From contig NZ_PJME01000045.1 of assembly GCF_002954775.1 (NCBI RefSeq), positions 1 to 64,000 on the forward strand: a stretch of 64,000 bases of DNA. The letters are read 5' to 3'. A program made the position numbers and the translations under genes. This stretch comes from Streptomyces geranii. Lineage in GTDB: Bacteria; Actinomycetota; Actinomycetes; Streptomycetales; Streptomycetaceae. The notes beneath the pieces were generated by a model. The model saw only the letters and a list, made by a program, of their open reading frames with translations. It searched no databases and was not told where the DNA came from. Of this stretch, positions 25,430-33,706 are shown one piece after another. The number at the start of each line of letters is the position of its first letter. Position 1 is the first letter of the stretch.

Positions 25430-25468
25430 GTGGCTGGTCGCGCAGTTCCCCGCGCCCCTTTGGGGCGC
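25430..25468 (-). repeat. Dispersed 3'-end element, copy 2
   Basis: Complete copy with a perfect 7-bp stem GCGCCCC-TTT-GGGGCGC (25452-25468). Read on the minus strand it directly follows the GNAT gene stop (25484); it also lies after the plus-strand membrane gene stop. Confidence 0.85.
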
Positions 25469-25483
25469 CCCTCTGAACGCCCG

Positions 25484-25981
25484 CTAAGCCGTGGCCGCGT
25501 ACGTTTCCGCCGGCTTTTCCAGGACGATCATCGGTACGCCGTCGTTGCCCTTGTCGGTGCCTACCGTCTCGTAGCCGACCCGGCGGTAGAGGCGCAGGCC
25601 CTTGTCGCTCCGGTGGCCCGTGCTGAGGCGGAACCTCTTCGCGCCGCGCTCCTCCGCGAGGGCCGACTCCGCCGCGCGCAGGAGTCGGGCGCCGATGCCG
25701 TGGCCCTGGAGGCGGGGGTGGACGCAGAGCTTGCCGATGGACGCCGTGCCGTCAGGGTTCGGGGTGCCGCGCACCGAGCCGACCACCTCCTCGCCCAGCC
25801 GCGCCACGAAGACGCAGTCCGCGCCGACTTCCTCCCGGACCGAGTCCAGGGTCTGGACCAGCGGATCGATCCGGTAGTTGCCGTACAGAGCGGCCTCGCT
25901 CTGGAAGCACAGGTACTGCAGCCGGAAGATCTGCTCCGCGTCCTTCTCGGTCGCCACAGAGATGGTCACGCTCATGCCCAT
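25484..25981 (-). CDS. GNAT-family N-acetyltransferase
   Basis: A 165-residue GNAT. Strand 4 and the acetyl-CoA loop are ASIGKLCVHPRLQGHGIGARLLRAAE, followed by the KRFRLSTGHRSDKGLRLYRRVGYE region. Substrate unknown. ATG at 25981 (MGMSVTISV) has GGGAGG at nine bases; the ATG at 25975 would be too distant from it. Confidence 0.87.
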   Translation of the reverse strand: MGMSVTISVATEKDAEQIFRLQYLCFQSEAALYGNYRIDPLVQTLDSVREEVGADCVFVARLGEEVVGSVRGTPNPDGTASIGKLCVHPRLQGHGIGARLLRAAESALAEERGAKRFRLSTGHRSDKGLRLYRRVGYETVGTDKGNDGVPMIVLEKPAETYAATA

Positions 25982-26026
25982 GTGTGCACGCCTCCCGCTC
26001 ACCTGCTCAGTCGTATGTCCCCACTC

Positions 26027-26542
26027 CTATCCCCGCGCTTCGCGGGCCGCAACCTCCGGCGTCAGCAATCGGCGGAGACATCCCAGGCATCTGGAACGTT
26101 CCGGACCAAGACTTCCCTGTGAGATACCCAACTCCCCCGCGATTTCCCGGTAGGTGAGGTCCTTCGGCGACAGCAGGGCCTCCAGCAGACCCGGGCAGCG
26201 GCCGGGCAGCCGGCGGACCGCTTCACGCAGGGCGCGGTGCCTGGCGGCGGAGAGGGCGAGTTGCTCGGGGCCGGGCCGGTCGTCGGCCGCGGGCTCGTCG
26301 CCGTACGGCCGTTCGATGCGGGCGGTACGGCGGTTGCGGCGGGCCTCGGAGCGGACGGCTCGGCGGAGCCAGTTCTGCGGGTCGGTCGGCGGGCCGTCGG
26401 AGTCGAGGCGTTCCAGGAGGCGCAGCCAGACGGCCTGTTCCAGGTCGCTCGGCTCGGCGCCGTAGGCATATGCCTCCGCCGAGGCCTCGGCGGCGAGCAG
26501 CGGGCGCAGGGCGGAAACCATGTCGTGGGTCATATGCGCCAC
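26027..26542 (-). CDS. Sigma-70-like (ECF-type) factor
   Basis: A 171-residue protein. A region-2-like helix bundle (DLEQAVWLRLLERL, DPQNWLRRAVRSEARRNRR) is followed by a linker and region 4 (LREAVRRLPGRCPGLLEALL, then DLTYREIAGELGISQGSLGPERSRCLGCLRRLL). Region 4 recognises the -35 element. It is probably an RNA polymerase sigma factor. GTG at 26542 has GGAGCGG in front; an ATG at 26533 is possible. No anti-sigma gene is adjacent. Confidence 0.83.
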   Translation of the reverse strand: MAHMTHDMVSALRPLLAAEASAEAYAYGAEPSDLEQAVWLRLLERLDSDGPPTDPQNWLRRAVRSEARRNRRTARIERPYGDEPAADDRPGPEQLALSAARHRALREAVRRLPGRCPGLLEALLSPKDLTYREIAGELGISQGSLGPERSRCLGCLRRLLTPEVAAREARG

Positions 26543-26645
26543 GACGCGACCGCTCCGGCGGGAGGTTGCCGGAGCGGCCGGTTGTCACCCCAATCGGGGC
26601 CGGGCGCTCAGTCGTTGACGGCTCACTCGTCAACTGTTCAGGAAG

Positions 26646-27854
26646 TCAGCTGTTCAGGAAGTCCTTGCGGGCCAGTACTCCCGTGTCCGGGTTGTCCGTG
26701 AAGACGCCGTCGATACCCGTCGCGAAGTACGTCCGGTAGGCGCCGAAGGCGTCTCCGTAGGCGTCCGCGTCCGTGCCCTTGCGGAAGTTCGCCGGCAGGA
26801 AGGGGTTCTCGTTGCGCATGGTGTAGGGGTGCAGGATCAGGCCCGCCGCGTGCGCGTCCGCGACCAGGGTGGTCGGTGAGGTGAGCGCGCCGTTCGAGTC
26901 CTTCGGGATGACCAGGTCGAGGGTCGGGCCGATGCCCTGGGCGTACGAGGCGATCTCCCGGAGGCCGGCCGGCTTGATCAGGTCGGCGACGGTGCGCGGG
27001 TCGCCGGTCGTGATGAAGTCCCAGGGGCGGGTGTTCGCGGCCGAGAGCAGCACCACGAGCGGGTTGTCCACCAGGCGGTTCAGGCGCTGGATGCTGGTCG
27101 GTTCGAAGGACTGGAGGACGACCGGCGAGTTCTTCCTGTCCTTGCCGTGCTTCTTCAGCAGCTTCGCGACCCGCTCCTCCAGGCCCAGGCCGAGCGCCCG
27201 GAAGTAGGTGGGGTGCTTGGTCTCGGGGTAGATCCAGACCTGCTTGCCGCGCTTGCGGGTCTGCTCGTCCTGCCAGCGGAGCACCTCTTCGAAGGTGGGG
27301 ATCTCCCAGCGGCCGTTGTAGAGGGTGTTGTGCGGGCGGTTGGCCGGAATGCGCTCGATCGCGCGCAGCGTCTTCAGCTCGGCGAGCGTGAAGTCCTCGG
27401 TGAACCAGCCGGTGACGGAGACACCGTCCAGCACCTTGGTCACCTTGCGGCTCGCGAACTCCGGGTGGTCGGCGACGTCCGTCGTCCCGCCGATCTCCGG
27501 CTCGTGACGGCAGACGATGTGACCGTCCTTGGTGGGGACCAGGTCACCGGCCTCCACGATGTCCGCACCCAGGTCGAGGGCCAGTTGGTACGAGCCGAGG
27601 GTGTGCTCGGGGCGGTAGCCGCTGGCACCCCGGTGGCCGATGATCGTCGGTACGGGCAGGCCCTTCAAGCCACCGCCTCCGTGCTTCGCACTCTGCCCCG
27701 CGTTCCGCTCGGCGTCCTGTGCGTCTGCTCTCGCCGCGCCGGGCAGCCCGAGGACCGCGCCGCCCGCACCCAGCATCGCGGCTCCGAGCAGCGTCCGCCG
27801 CCCTGTCCCCGTCGACTCCCCCTGCGCATATCCGTTCGACTCCAGCGTGCCCAT
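26646..27854 (-). CDS. glpQ: Tat-exported glycerophosphodiester phosphodiesterase
   Basis: A 402-residue enzyme that splits glycerophosphodiesters into glycerol 3-phosphate and an alcohol, releasing phosphate from lipid debris outside the cell. The N-terminus has the twin-arginine signal GRRTLLGAAMLGAGG. Catalytic features are GHRGASGYRPEHTLGSY and KDGHIVCRHEPEIGGTTDVADHPEF. The metal site reads VEAGDLVPTKDG, with two residues between Glu and Asp where GlpQ proteins usually have one. ATG at 27854 follows AGGAGGGG. Streptomyces glpQ genes are known PhoP targets, and a PHO-box-like array lies upstream at 28100-28143. Confidence 0.92.
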   Translation of the reverse strand: MGTLESNGYAQGESTGTGRRTLLGAAMLGAGGAVLGLPGAARADAQDAERNAGQSAKHGGGGLKGLPVPTIIGHRGASGYRPEHTLGSYQLALDLGADIVEAGDLVPTKDGHIVCRHEPEIGGTTDVADHPEFASRKVTKVLDGVSVTGWFTEDFTLAELKTLRAIERIPANRPHNTLYNGRWEIPTFEEVLRWQDEQTRKRGKQVWIYPETKHPTYFRALGLGLEERVAKLLKKHGKDRKNSPVVLQSFEPTSIQRLNRLVDNPLVVLLSAANTRPWDFITTGDPRTVADLIKPAGLREIASYAQGIGPTLDLVIPKDSNGALTSPTTLVADAHAAGLILHPYTMRNENPFLPANFRKGTDADAYGDAFGAYRTYFATGIDGVFTDNPDTGVLARKDFLNS

Positions 27855-27963
27855 GAGCGCCCCTCCTGCCGCACCATCACCTGACCAAACGGACCGATCG
27901 TAGGTGCGTGTACATGGCGAGAGGGAGGCCTCGGGCGGAACACGCGGGTGACTCCGGATGTCG

Positions 27964-28003
27964 GCATCGGTCCGCATCGGTCCACATCGGTCCGCATCGA
28001 CGG
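27964..28003. repeat. Four direct 10-bp repeats
   Basis: CATCGGTCCG, CATCGGTCCA, CATCGGTCCG and CATCGACGGG follow each other exactly, with an extra partial copy before. They lie in the 370-bp region between the divergent glpQ and acyltransferase genes, about 110 bp before the glpQ start. A 10-bp period is one helical turn. Confidence 0.75.
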
Positions 28004-28099
28004 GGGCGCGGTGGGTACGCGCTGATTGTGTTCCGTACGCGTTCGCGCGATCTCCGTCACATTCGTGGCGGTCTGTCACATGCCCGCAACAGGGCGCCA

Positions 28100-28143
28100 C
28101 CGCAGGTAAACGCGGGTCAACAGTGCGTAAGTACTCGGTGAAC
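28100..28143 (-). promoter_or_regulatory. PHO-box-like direct repeats upstream of glpQ
   Basis: On the minus strand GTTCACCGAGT, ACTTACGCACT, GTTGACCCGC and GTTTACCTGCG follow one another with 11, 11 and 10-base steps. Streptomyces PhoP binds 11-bp direct repeats of the GTTCACC type. Given that the downstream gene is a phosphate-scavenging phosphodiesterase, this is a likely PhoP operator; it may also affect the divergent acyltransferase gene, 83 bp away. Confidence 0.55.
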
Positions 28144-28225
28144 CCGATGTGCACTACCCCCCGAGGCGCGAGTATCGTCCTCACCTGCACAGACTTATAC
28201 CGATCCCTTGACACCGGAGGGCCCG

Positions 28226-28897
28226 TTGTCCCGCTTCGCGCTCATCAAGGCACTGCTCGGACCGATCATGCGCCTGATGTTCCGCCCACGGGTGGAAGGC
28301 GTGGAGCACATCCCGGGGGACGGTCCCGTGATCCTCGCCGGCAACCACCTCACGTTCATCGACTCGATGATCCTGCCGCTGGTCTGCGACCGGCAGGTCG
28401 TCTTCATCGGCAAGGACGAGTACGTCACCGGCAAGGGCTTCAAGGGCCGCCTCATGGCCTGGTTCTTCACCGGCGTCGGCATGATCCCGGTGGACCGGGA
28501 CGGGGCCAACGGCGGTGTGGCCGCGCTGATGACGGGGCGCCGGGTGCTGGAGGAGGGGCGCATGTTCGGGATCTACCCCGAGGGCACCCGCTCCCCCGAC
28601 GGGCGGCTGTACCGGGGGCGTACCGGTATCGCCCGGCTGACTCTGATGACCGGGGCGCCTGTTGTGCCGTTCGCGATGATCGGCACGGACAAGTTGCAGC
28701 CGGGCGGGGCGGGGATGCCCCGGCCGGGGCGGGTCACTGTGCGGTTCGGTGAGGCGATGGAGTTCTCTCGGTACGAGGGGATGGATCGGGACCGGTATGT
28801 GCTGCGGGCCGTGACCGACTCGGTGATGACCGAGGTCATGCGGTTGTCCGGGCAGGAGTACGTGGATATGTACGCGACCAAGGCGAAGGCTGCGTAG
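28226..28897 (+). CDS. plsC: 1-acyl-sn-glycerol-3-phosphate acyltransferase
   Basis: A 223-residue membrane-associated acyltransferase of the PlsC family, making phosphatidic acid from lysophosphatidic acid. The catalytic H-x4-D motif is AGNHLTFIDSMI, the glycerophosphate-binding motif YPEGTRSPDG, and GAPVVPFAMIG is the fourth block. The N-terminus (FALIKALLGPIMRLMFRP) is amphipathic. TTG at 28226 is chosen because GGAGG lies five bases upstream; an earlier TTG at 28208 would place that site inside the gene. It might act on another lyso-acceptor. Confidence 0.88.
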   Translation: MSRFALIKALLGPIMRLMFRPRVEGVEHIPGDGPVILAGNHLTFIDSMILPLVCDRQVVFIGKDEYVTGKGFKGRLMAWFFTGVGMIPVDRDGANGGVAALMTGRRVLEEGRMFGIYPEGTRSPDGRLYRGRTGIARLTLMTGAPVVPFAMIGTDKLQPGGAGMPRPGRVTVRFGEAMEFSRYEGMDRDRYVLRAVTDSVMTEVMRLSGQEYVDMYATKAKAA

Positions 28898-28932
28898 GGG
28901 TTTGCGGGTTGTACGTCGGGTGCGGGTGCGTT

Positions 28933-28966
28933 GTGGCTGGTCGCACAGTTCCCCGCGCCCCTAAAG
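28933..28966 (-). repeat. Dispersed 3'-end element, copy 3
   Basis: One-base variant (TCGCACAGTT) of the repeat, in the convergent gap between plsC and the MFS gene. Read on the minus strand it lies 28 bases after the MFS stop. Confidence 0.8.
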
Positions 28967-28993
28967 GCTGAAAGCACTCCGCACCCGGCGCCG

Positions 28994-30514
28994 TCAACGT
29001 CCCGCCAGCTTTTGTCCCCTCAGCAGTACCCAGGCCGCGCCGGACGCTGCCAGTAGCACCACGGCGCCCGCGCCCGCTGCCAACGCGATGCCGTCGGTGA
29101 ACGCCTCGCGGGCCGCTGTCAGTAGCGCCTCGCCCGTATGGGTCGGCAAGCCCGCTGCCGATTCGACCGCGCCGCCCAGGGATTCGTGGGCCGCGGCCGG
29201 AGTGCCCGCCGGGCCCTGGAAGTTCCTGTAGACGCCCGTGACGATCGAGCCGAGCAGGGCGATGCCCAGGGCCGCGCCCAACTCGTAGGCCGTTTCCGAT
29301 ACGGCGGCTGCCGCGCCCGCCTGTTCCTTGGGGACGCTCGCCAGGATCACGTCGGACGTCACGGTGAACGAGAGTCCCGCGCCCACGCCGACCACCAGCA
29401 GGGCGCTGCCCAGCAGCGGGTAGCCCGTGGACTGGTCGACGACGGTGAGCGCGGCCAGGGCCAGGCCTATCGCCGCGAGGCCGCCCGAGACCACGGCCCG
29501 TACCGAGTAGCGGCGGGCCGCCGCACCGGCGAGCAGGCCTGCCACCACCGCACCGATCGCCGCCGGGAGTTCGGCGAGACCTGCCTCCAACGGGCCCCGG
29601 CCCTGCACCAGTTGCAGGTACTGGGAGAGGAAGAACACCACCCCGGAGAGGCCGAGGATGGTCAGGAGGTCGGCGAGCACCGCTCCGCTGAAGCCCCGGT
29701 CGCGGAAGAGCCGCATGTCCAACAGGGGCACGGGGAGAGTGAGTTGGCGGCGGACGAAGCCGTAGAGCGCTGCGGCTCCGAGAGCTGCCGTCCCCAGTGC
29801 CGTCCACGAGAAGCCGTGGGACGCCGCTTCCTTGATGCCGTAGACGATGCCGACCATGCCGACGAGCGACAGGACGACACTGCGCAGGTCCCAGGGGCCC
29901 GGTGCCGGGTTGCGGGACTCGGGGAGCAGCTTGATGCCGACGAGGACCAGGACCACCATCACGGGCAGGTTGATCAGGAAGACCGAGCCCCACCAGAAGT
30001 GTTCGAGCAGGAAACCGCCGACCACCGGGCCGACTGCCGTACCTGCGGAGGCGGTTGCGCCCCAGATGCCGATGGCGAGGCTGCGCTCGCGCGGGTCGTG
30101 GAAGAGGTTGCGGATCAGGGCGAGCGTGGCGGGCATCAGGGTCGCGCCCGCGACACCGAGCAGCGCCCGCGCGAGGATCATCAACTCCGGTGTCGTGGCA
30201 TAGGCGTTGAGGATCGACACCAGGCCGAACGCGGTCGCGCCGACGAGCAGCAGCCGCTTGCGGCCGATGCGGTCGCCGAGGCTGCCCATGGAGACGAGCA
30301 GGCCCGCGATGACGAACGAGTAGACGTCGCCGATCCACAGGAGCTGGTTGCCGGACGGCTTCAGGTCCTCGCTGATGTAGGGGGTCGCGAGACCGAGGAC
30401 GGTCGCGTCGACTGCCACCAGCAGCACGGCCAGCACAAGGACGGAGAGCGCGAGCCAACGGCCCGGACGCCTCCCTTCCTCGATCGCGTGGGCCGGCTGC
30501 AGGGTGCTGGTCAT
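28994..30514 (-). CDS. MFS drug efflux transporter, DHA2 family
   Basis: A 506-residue 14-helix transporter. Helix 1 carries LLVAVDATVLGLATPYISEDL, the loop between helices 2 and 3 has GSLGDRIGRKRLL (motif A), and motif C-like GATASAGTAVGPVVGGFLLEHFWW is in helix 5. DHA2 proteins export drugs or metabolites by proton antiport. The ATG overlaps the upstream TetR stop by four bases (ATGA), so regulator and pump form one coupled operon. Substrate unknown. Confidence 0.92.
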   Translation of the reverse strand: MTSTLQPAHAIEEGRRPGRWLALSVLVLAVLLVAVDATVLGLATPYISEDLKPSGNQLLWIGDVYSFVIAGLLVSMGSLGDRIGRKRLLLVGATAFGLVSILNAYATTPELMILARALLGVAGATLMPATLALIRNLFHDPRERSLAIGIWGATASAGTAVGPVVGGFLLEHFWWGSVFLINLPVMVVLVLVGIKLLPESRNPAPGPWDLRSVVLSLVGMVGIVYGIKEAASHGFSWTALGTAALGAAALYGFVRRQLTLPVPLLDMRLFRDRGFSGAVLADLLTILGLSGVVFFLSQYLQLVQGRGPLEAGLAELPAAIGAVVAGLLAGAAARRYSVRAVVSGGLAAIGLALAALTVVDQSTGYPLLGSALLVVGVGAGLSFTVTSDVILASVPKEQAGAAAAVSETAYELGAALGIALLGSIVTGVYRNFQGPAGTPAAAHESLGGAVESAAGLPTHTGEALLTAAREAFTDGIALAAGAGAVVLLAASGAAWVLLRGQKLAGR

Positions 30515-31062
30515 GATTCCTCTCTCCGTAGCGCGCCGCCGAGCAGCAGCTCGACGATCATGTGGTTGAAGTCCTTGGCCGCGACCCGGCCCTCGCTCAC
30601 GGCCCAGGCGCCCGAGGCCATCAGGCCGTAGAGCGCCTCGGTGAGCCAGGCCGGGGTGAGGTCGATGCGGAACTCGCCGTCCTGCTGGCCGCGCCGGAAC
30701 AGGGCGGCGATCCCGGCGTCGATCCGGGCCCAGCCCTCGTTCTGCTCCTCGCCCTCGAACAGCTGGTTCTCGGTGTAGAGGAACGCGAGCAGTCCGGCGG
30801 CGGGTTCGAGTTCCCTGACCAGGCGGCGGACGGCATCCTGCGCGGTTCCGTCGTCGAGCCGGGCGGCGCTCAAGGCCGCCTCGCACTCCTCGATACCCAG
30901 CTCTTCGAGCGCCCTGACGAGGACGTCCCGCCCGGCGAAGTGGCGGTGCAGCGTCGCCCGGCTGATCCCGGCCGCCTTGGCGACCTCGTCCATCGTGGAC
31001 GTGGATTTTCGGGTCAGCAGGGCGGCTGCGCTGCGCAGCACGTGTTCACGGTCGACGGCCAT
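30511..31062 (-). CDS. TetR-family repressor of the MFS gene
   Basis: A 183-residue repressor. Residues about 5-50 hold the TetR helix-turn-helix: AAALLTRKSTSTMDEVAKAAGISRATLHRHFAGRDVL. The C-terminal domain is the ligand pocket. ATG at 31062 is preferred: the longer frame to 31113 would run through an 18-bp operator. The -10-like TATGGT (31069-31074) sits seven bases before this ATG, suggesting a leaderless message. It is expected to repress itself and the coupled MFS gene until an inducer binds. Confidence 0.9.
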   Translation of the reverse strand: MAVDREHVLRSAAALLTRKSTSTMDEVAKAAGISRATLHRHFAGRDVLVRALEELGIEECEAALSAARLDDGTAQDAVRRLVRELEPAAGLLAFLYTENQLFEGEEQNEGWARIDAGIAALFRRGQQDGEFRIDLTPAWLTEALYGLMASGAWAVSEGRVAAKDFNHMIVELLLGGALRREES

Positions 31063-31068
31063 GAGACA

Positions 31069-31074
31069 ACCATA
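31069..31074 (-). promoter_or_regulatory. Candidate -10 box of the tetR-MFS operon
   Basis: TATGGT on the minus strand, seven bases before the tetR ATG. The region where a -35 would lie is covered by the operator at 31082-31099. Confidence 0.45.
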
Positions 31075-31081
31075 CGCCACT

Positions 31082-31099
31082 TGAGACATTCTTGTCTCA
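31082..31099. promoter_or_regulatory. TetR operator palindrome
   Basis: TGAGACA-TTCT-TGTCTCA, a perfect 7-bp inverted repeat 20 bp upstream of the tetR start. The half-site TGTCTCA occurs a third time overlapping the start codon itself (31062-31068, minus strand). Size, symmetry and place fit an autoregulatory TetR operator. Confidence 0.75.
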
Positions 31100-31145
31100 T
31101 GTGAAGCGTGCATGTATCAGGAGTAGTGGTCGAGCAGGGGCTTTC

Positions 31146-32123
31146 TCAGTGCCAGGGCAGCCGGCCTCGTCGCTCCCAGTACAGGTGCGGTTCCTCCACC
31201 AGCGCGGCCAGGCGCGACAGCTGGTCCTCGTCCAGGTCCACGACCGCTGCATGCAGGTTCGACGCGAGCTGGGCCGCCGTGGCCGCGCCGGACAGGACGA
31301 CCCCGGCCCACGGCTGCCGCAGTACCAGCGCCAGGGCTACGGCGTCCGCGCCCAGGCCCGTCTCCTCGGCGATGGTCCGTACGGTGTCCGGTGCCTGGGC
31401 TGCGGCGAGGCGGCCGTTGGCCATGCCCTCCTTGACGATCACCGTCAGGCCGGCGTCGTGGGCCTCGGCGAGGGCGGGACCGGCGGAGGTCTCCAGGACG
31501 TTGTACGTCGACTGGACGGTACGGAAGAGGGGCTCGCCGTCGACCGTCACCGCGAGGGCGGCGCGGATGGTGGCCGCCTGGGCGGGGCCGCTGGTGGAGA
31601 AGCCGACGGTCAGGCCCTCGGCGGCGGCCTCCGCGAGACGGGCGTGGAGGGCCTTGTCCGACAGGGCCGGGCTCTCGGGGGTCAGCGAGTGGATCTGGTA
31701 GAGGTCCAGGTGGGCGCCGAGGAGGTGGGCGGTCTCGGCGCGCTGACGGTCGTACGTCGGGAGGGTGTGGTCCTTGACCTCGTGCCGCTCGGCGTCCGTG
31801 GTCCAGTCGGCGGTGTAGGTGTAGCCCCATTTGCTGCCGACGACCACGTCGTCCCGGGCAGGGGTCTTGTTCAGCCAGTCCGCGAGGAACTCCTCCGAGC
31901 GGCCGTAGGAGCGGGCCGCGTCGAAGTAGCGGACGCCTTGGGCGTAGGCGGCGTCGAGGAGTTCGTGGGTTCGGGTGCGGAGGGCTTCTGGCGTGCGGTG
32001 CTCTGCGAGGCCTAGGTCGTGGTTCCGGTTCAGGGTGATGTAGCCGGGGCGGGCGACTGCGGCTAGGCCCAGGCCGAGGTGGGAGGTGGGGGTGGTGACG
32101 TTGGCGAGTTGGGCGAAGGGCAT
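31146..32123 (-). CDS. Aldo-keto reductase
   Basis: A 325-residue TIM-barrel NAD(P)H-dependent reductase. The catalytic tetrad is visible: Asp in YFDAARSYG, Tyr in the same segment, Lys in VVGSKWGY, His in LYQIHSLTPES. NADPH-binding elements towards the C-terminus include VVLSGAATAAQLASNL. Acts on aldehydes or sugars in the cytoplasm; substrate unknown. ATG at 32123. It lies upstream of tetR-MFS on the same strand but is separated from it by the operator. Confidence 0.9.
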   Translation of the reverse strand: MPFAQLANVTTPTSHLGLGLAAVARPGYITLNRNHDLGLAEHRTPEALRTRTHELLDAAYAQGVRYFDAARSYGRSEEFLADWLNKTPARDDVVVGSKWGYTYTADWTTDAERHEVKDHTLPTYDRQRAETAHLLGAHLDLYQIHSLTPESPALSDKALHARLAEAAAEGLTVGFSTSGPAQAATIRAALAVTVDGEPLFRTVQSTYNVLETSAGPALAEAHDAGLTVIVKEGMANGRLAAAQAPDTVRTIAEETGLGADAVALALVLRQPWAGVVLSGAATAAQLASNLHAAVVDLDEDQLSRLAALVEEPHLYWERRGRLPWH

Positions 32124-32200
32124 GCCTTCAACGTAGCGTGGGATGCCCTTCGCCTCAGGGGGTGGGTTGTGCGGATTCGTTGGCGGGTGCGGCGCCGTTG

Positions 32201-32227
32201 TGGCTGGTCGCGCAGTTCCCCGCGCCC
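32201..32227 (-). repeat. Dispersed 3'-end element, copy 4
   Basis: TGGCTGGTCGCGCAGTTCCC plus CGCGCCCC. On the minus strand it begins immediately after the argH stop codon, which itself fits the conserved CCCCTAAAG tail of the element. Confidence 0.85.
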
Positions 32228-33658
32228 CTAAAGACTCTTCGCCTGCGCCCATTCGTGTTGTGCTGCCACGTTCTGCTTGATCTCTGCCAGCTGTACCGCC
32301 ACCGCGCTCGGGGCCGTGCCGCCCCTGCCGTTGCGGGAGGCCAGGGCGCCGGGGACGTTCAGGACTGACCGGACCTCGGGGGTCAGGTGGGCGCTGATCT
32401 TGGCGAACTGGTCGTCGGTGAGGCCGTCCAGTTCCACGCCGTCCGCCTCCGCCGCCTTCACGCACTCGCCCGCGACCTCGTGGGCCACCCGGAAGGGGAC
32501 GCCCTTCTTGACCAGCCACTCCGCGATGTCCGTGGCGAGGGAGAAGCCGGCCGGGGCCAGTTCCTCCATGCGGTCGCGGTGGATCGTGAGGGTGGCCATC
32601 ATGCCCGTGAAGGCCGGGAGCAGGACTTCCAGTTGGTCGCAGGAGTCGAAGACCGGCTCCTTGTCCTCCTGGAGGTCTCGGTTGTAGGCCAGGGGGAGGG
32701 CCTTGAGCGTGGCCAGTAGGCCCGTCAGGTTGCCGATCAGGCGGCCGGACTTTCCTCGGGCCAGCTCCGCGATGTCCGGGTTCTTCTTCTGCGGCATGAT
32801 CGACGAGCCCGTCGAGAACGCGTCGTGGAGGGTCACGAAGGAGAACTCCTTCGTGTTCCAGATGATGACCTCCTCGGCGATCCGGGAGAGGTTGATCCCG
32901 ATCATCGCCGTGATGAACGCGAACTCCGCCACGAAGTCGCGCGAGGCCGTGCCGTCGATCGAGTTCGCCACGCTGCCGTGCTCGAAGCCCAGGTCCTTCG
33001 CCACCGACTCCGGGTCCAGTCCGAGGGAGGAGCCCGCCAGGGCGCCCGAGCCGTAGGGGGACACCGCTGTGCGTTCGTCCCACTGGCGCAGGCGCTCCGC
33101 GTCCCTCGACAGGGGCTGGACGTGGGCCAGGACGTGGTGGGCGAACAGGACCGGCTGGGCGTGCTGGAGGTGGGTGCGGCCGGGCATCGCCACGTCCGGG
33201 TGGGCCTCCGCGAGGCCGATCAGCGCGTCCTGGAGGTCGGCGATCAGACCGCCGAGCACGCGGGCGTGGTCCCGCAGGTACATGCGGAAGAGGGTGGCGA
33301 CCTGGTCGTTGCGCGAGCGGCCGGCGCGGAGCTTGCCGCCGAGGTCGGGGCCGAGGATCTCCAACAGGCCGCGTTCCAGGGCCGTATGGACGTCCTCGTC
33401 GGCGATCGTGCCGACCAGGGTGCCGTCGGCGACGTTCGCCGCGAGCTGGTCGAGGCCCGCGAGCATGCGGGTCAGCTCGTCGTCGGTGAGCAGGCCCGCC
33501 TTGTGCAGCACGCGCGCGTGGGCACGCGAACCGGCGATGTCGTAGGGCGCGAGCCGCCAGTCGAAGTGGACGGACGCGGACAGCTTCGCCAGGGCCTCGG
33601 CGGGACCGTCGGCGAAACGGCCGCCCCAGAGCCGTACGTCACCGCTGTTGCTGCTCAC
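32228..33658 (-). CDS. argH: Argininosuccinate lyase
   Basis: A 476-residue enzyme of the fumarase/aspartase superfamily that splits argininosuccinate into arginine and fumarate, the last step of the pathway. Family blocks are RSRNDQVATLFRMYLR, the catalytic His block GRTHLQHAQPVLFAHH, and the signature GSSIMPQKKNPDIAEL. GTG at 33658 (VSSNSGDVRLWGGRF) matches the usual N-terminus. It follows argG on the same strand with a 110-bp gap that contains a strong hairpin, so argH may be partly uncoupled from argG. Confidence 0.97.
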   Translation of the reverse strand: MSSNSGDVRLWGGRFADGPAEALAKLSASVHFDWRLAPYDIAGSRAHARVLHKAGLLTDDELTRMLAGLDQLAANVADGTLVGTIADEDVHTALERGLLEILGPDLGGKLRAGRSRNDQVATLFRMYLRDHARVLGGLIADLQDALIGLAEAHPDVAMPGRTHLQHAQPVLFAHHVLAHVQPLSRDAERLRQWDERTAVSPYGSGALAGSSLGLDPESVAKDLGFEHGSVANSIDGTASRDFVAEFAFITAMIGINLSRIAEEVIIWNTKEFSFVTLHDAFSTGSSIMPQKKNPDIAELARGKSGRLIGNLTGLLATLKALPLAYNRDLQEDKEPVFDSCDQLEVLLPAFTGMMATLTIHRDRMEELAPAGFSLATDIAEWLVKKGVPFRVAHEVAGECVKAAEADGVELDGLTDDQFAKISAHLTPEVRSVLNVPGALASRNGRGGTAPSAVAVQLAEIKQNVAAQHEWAQAKSL

Positions 33659-33706
33659 TTGTGTTGCTCCTAGCAGAAAGGCAGAAAGAAGGCAGGGGGT
33701 GGAAGT

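Noticed and set aside
31063..31113. Longer N-terminus of the TetR protein
   Set aside because: It would translate the 18-bp operator and adds residues that family members lack; a -10 box immediately precedes the inner ATG.
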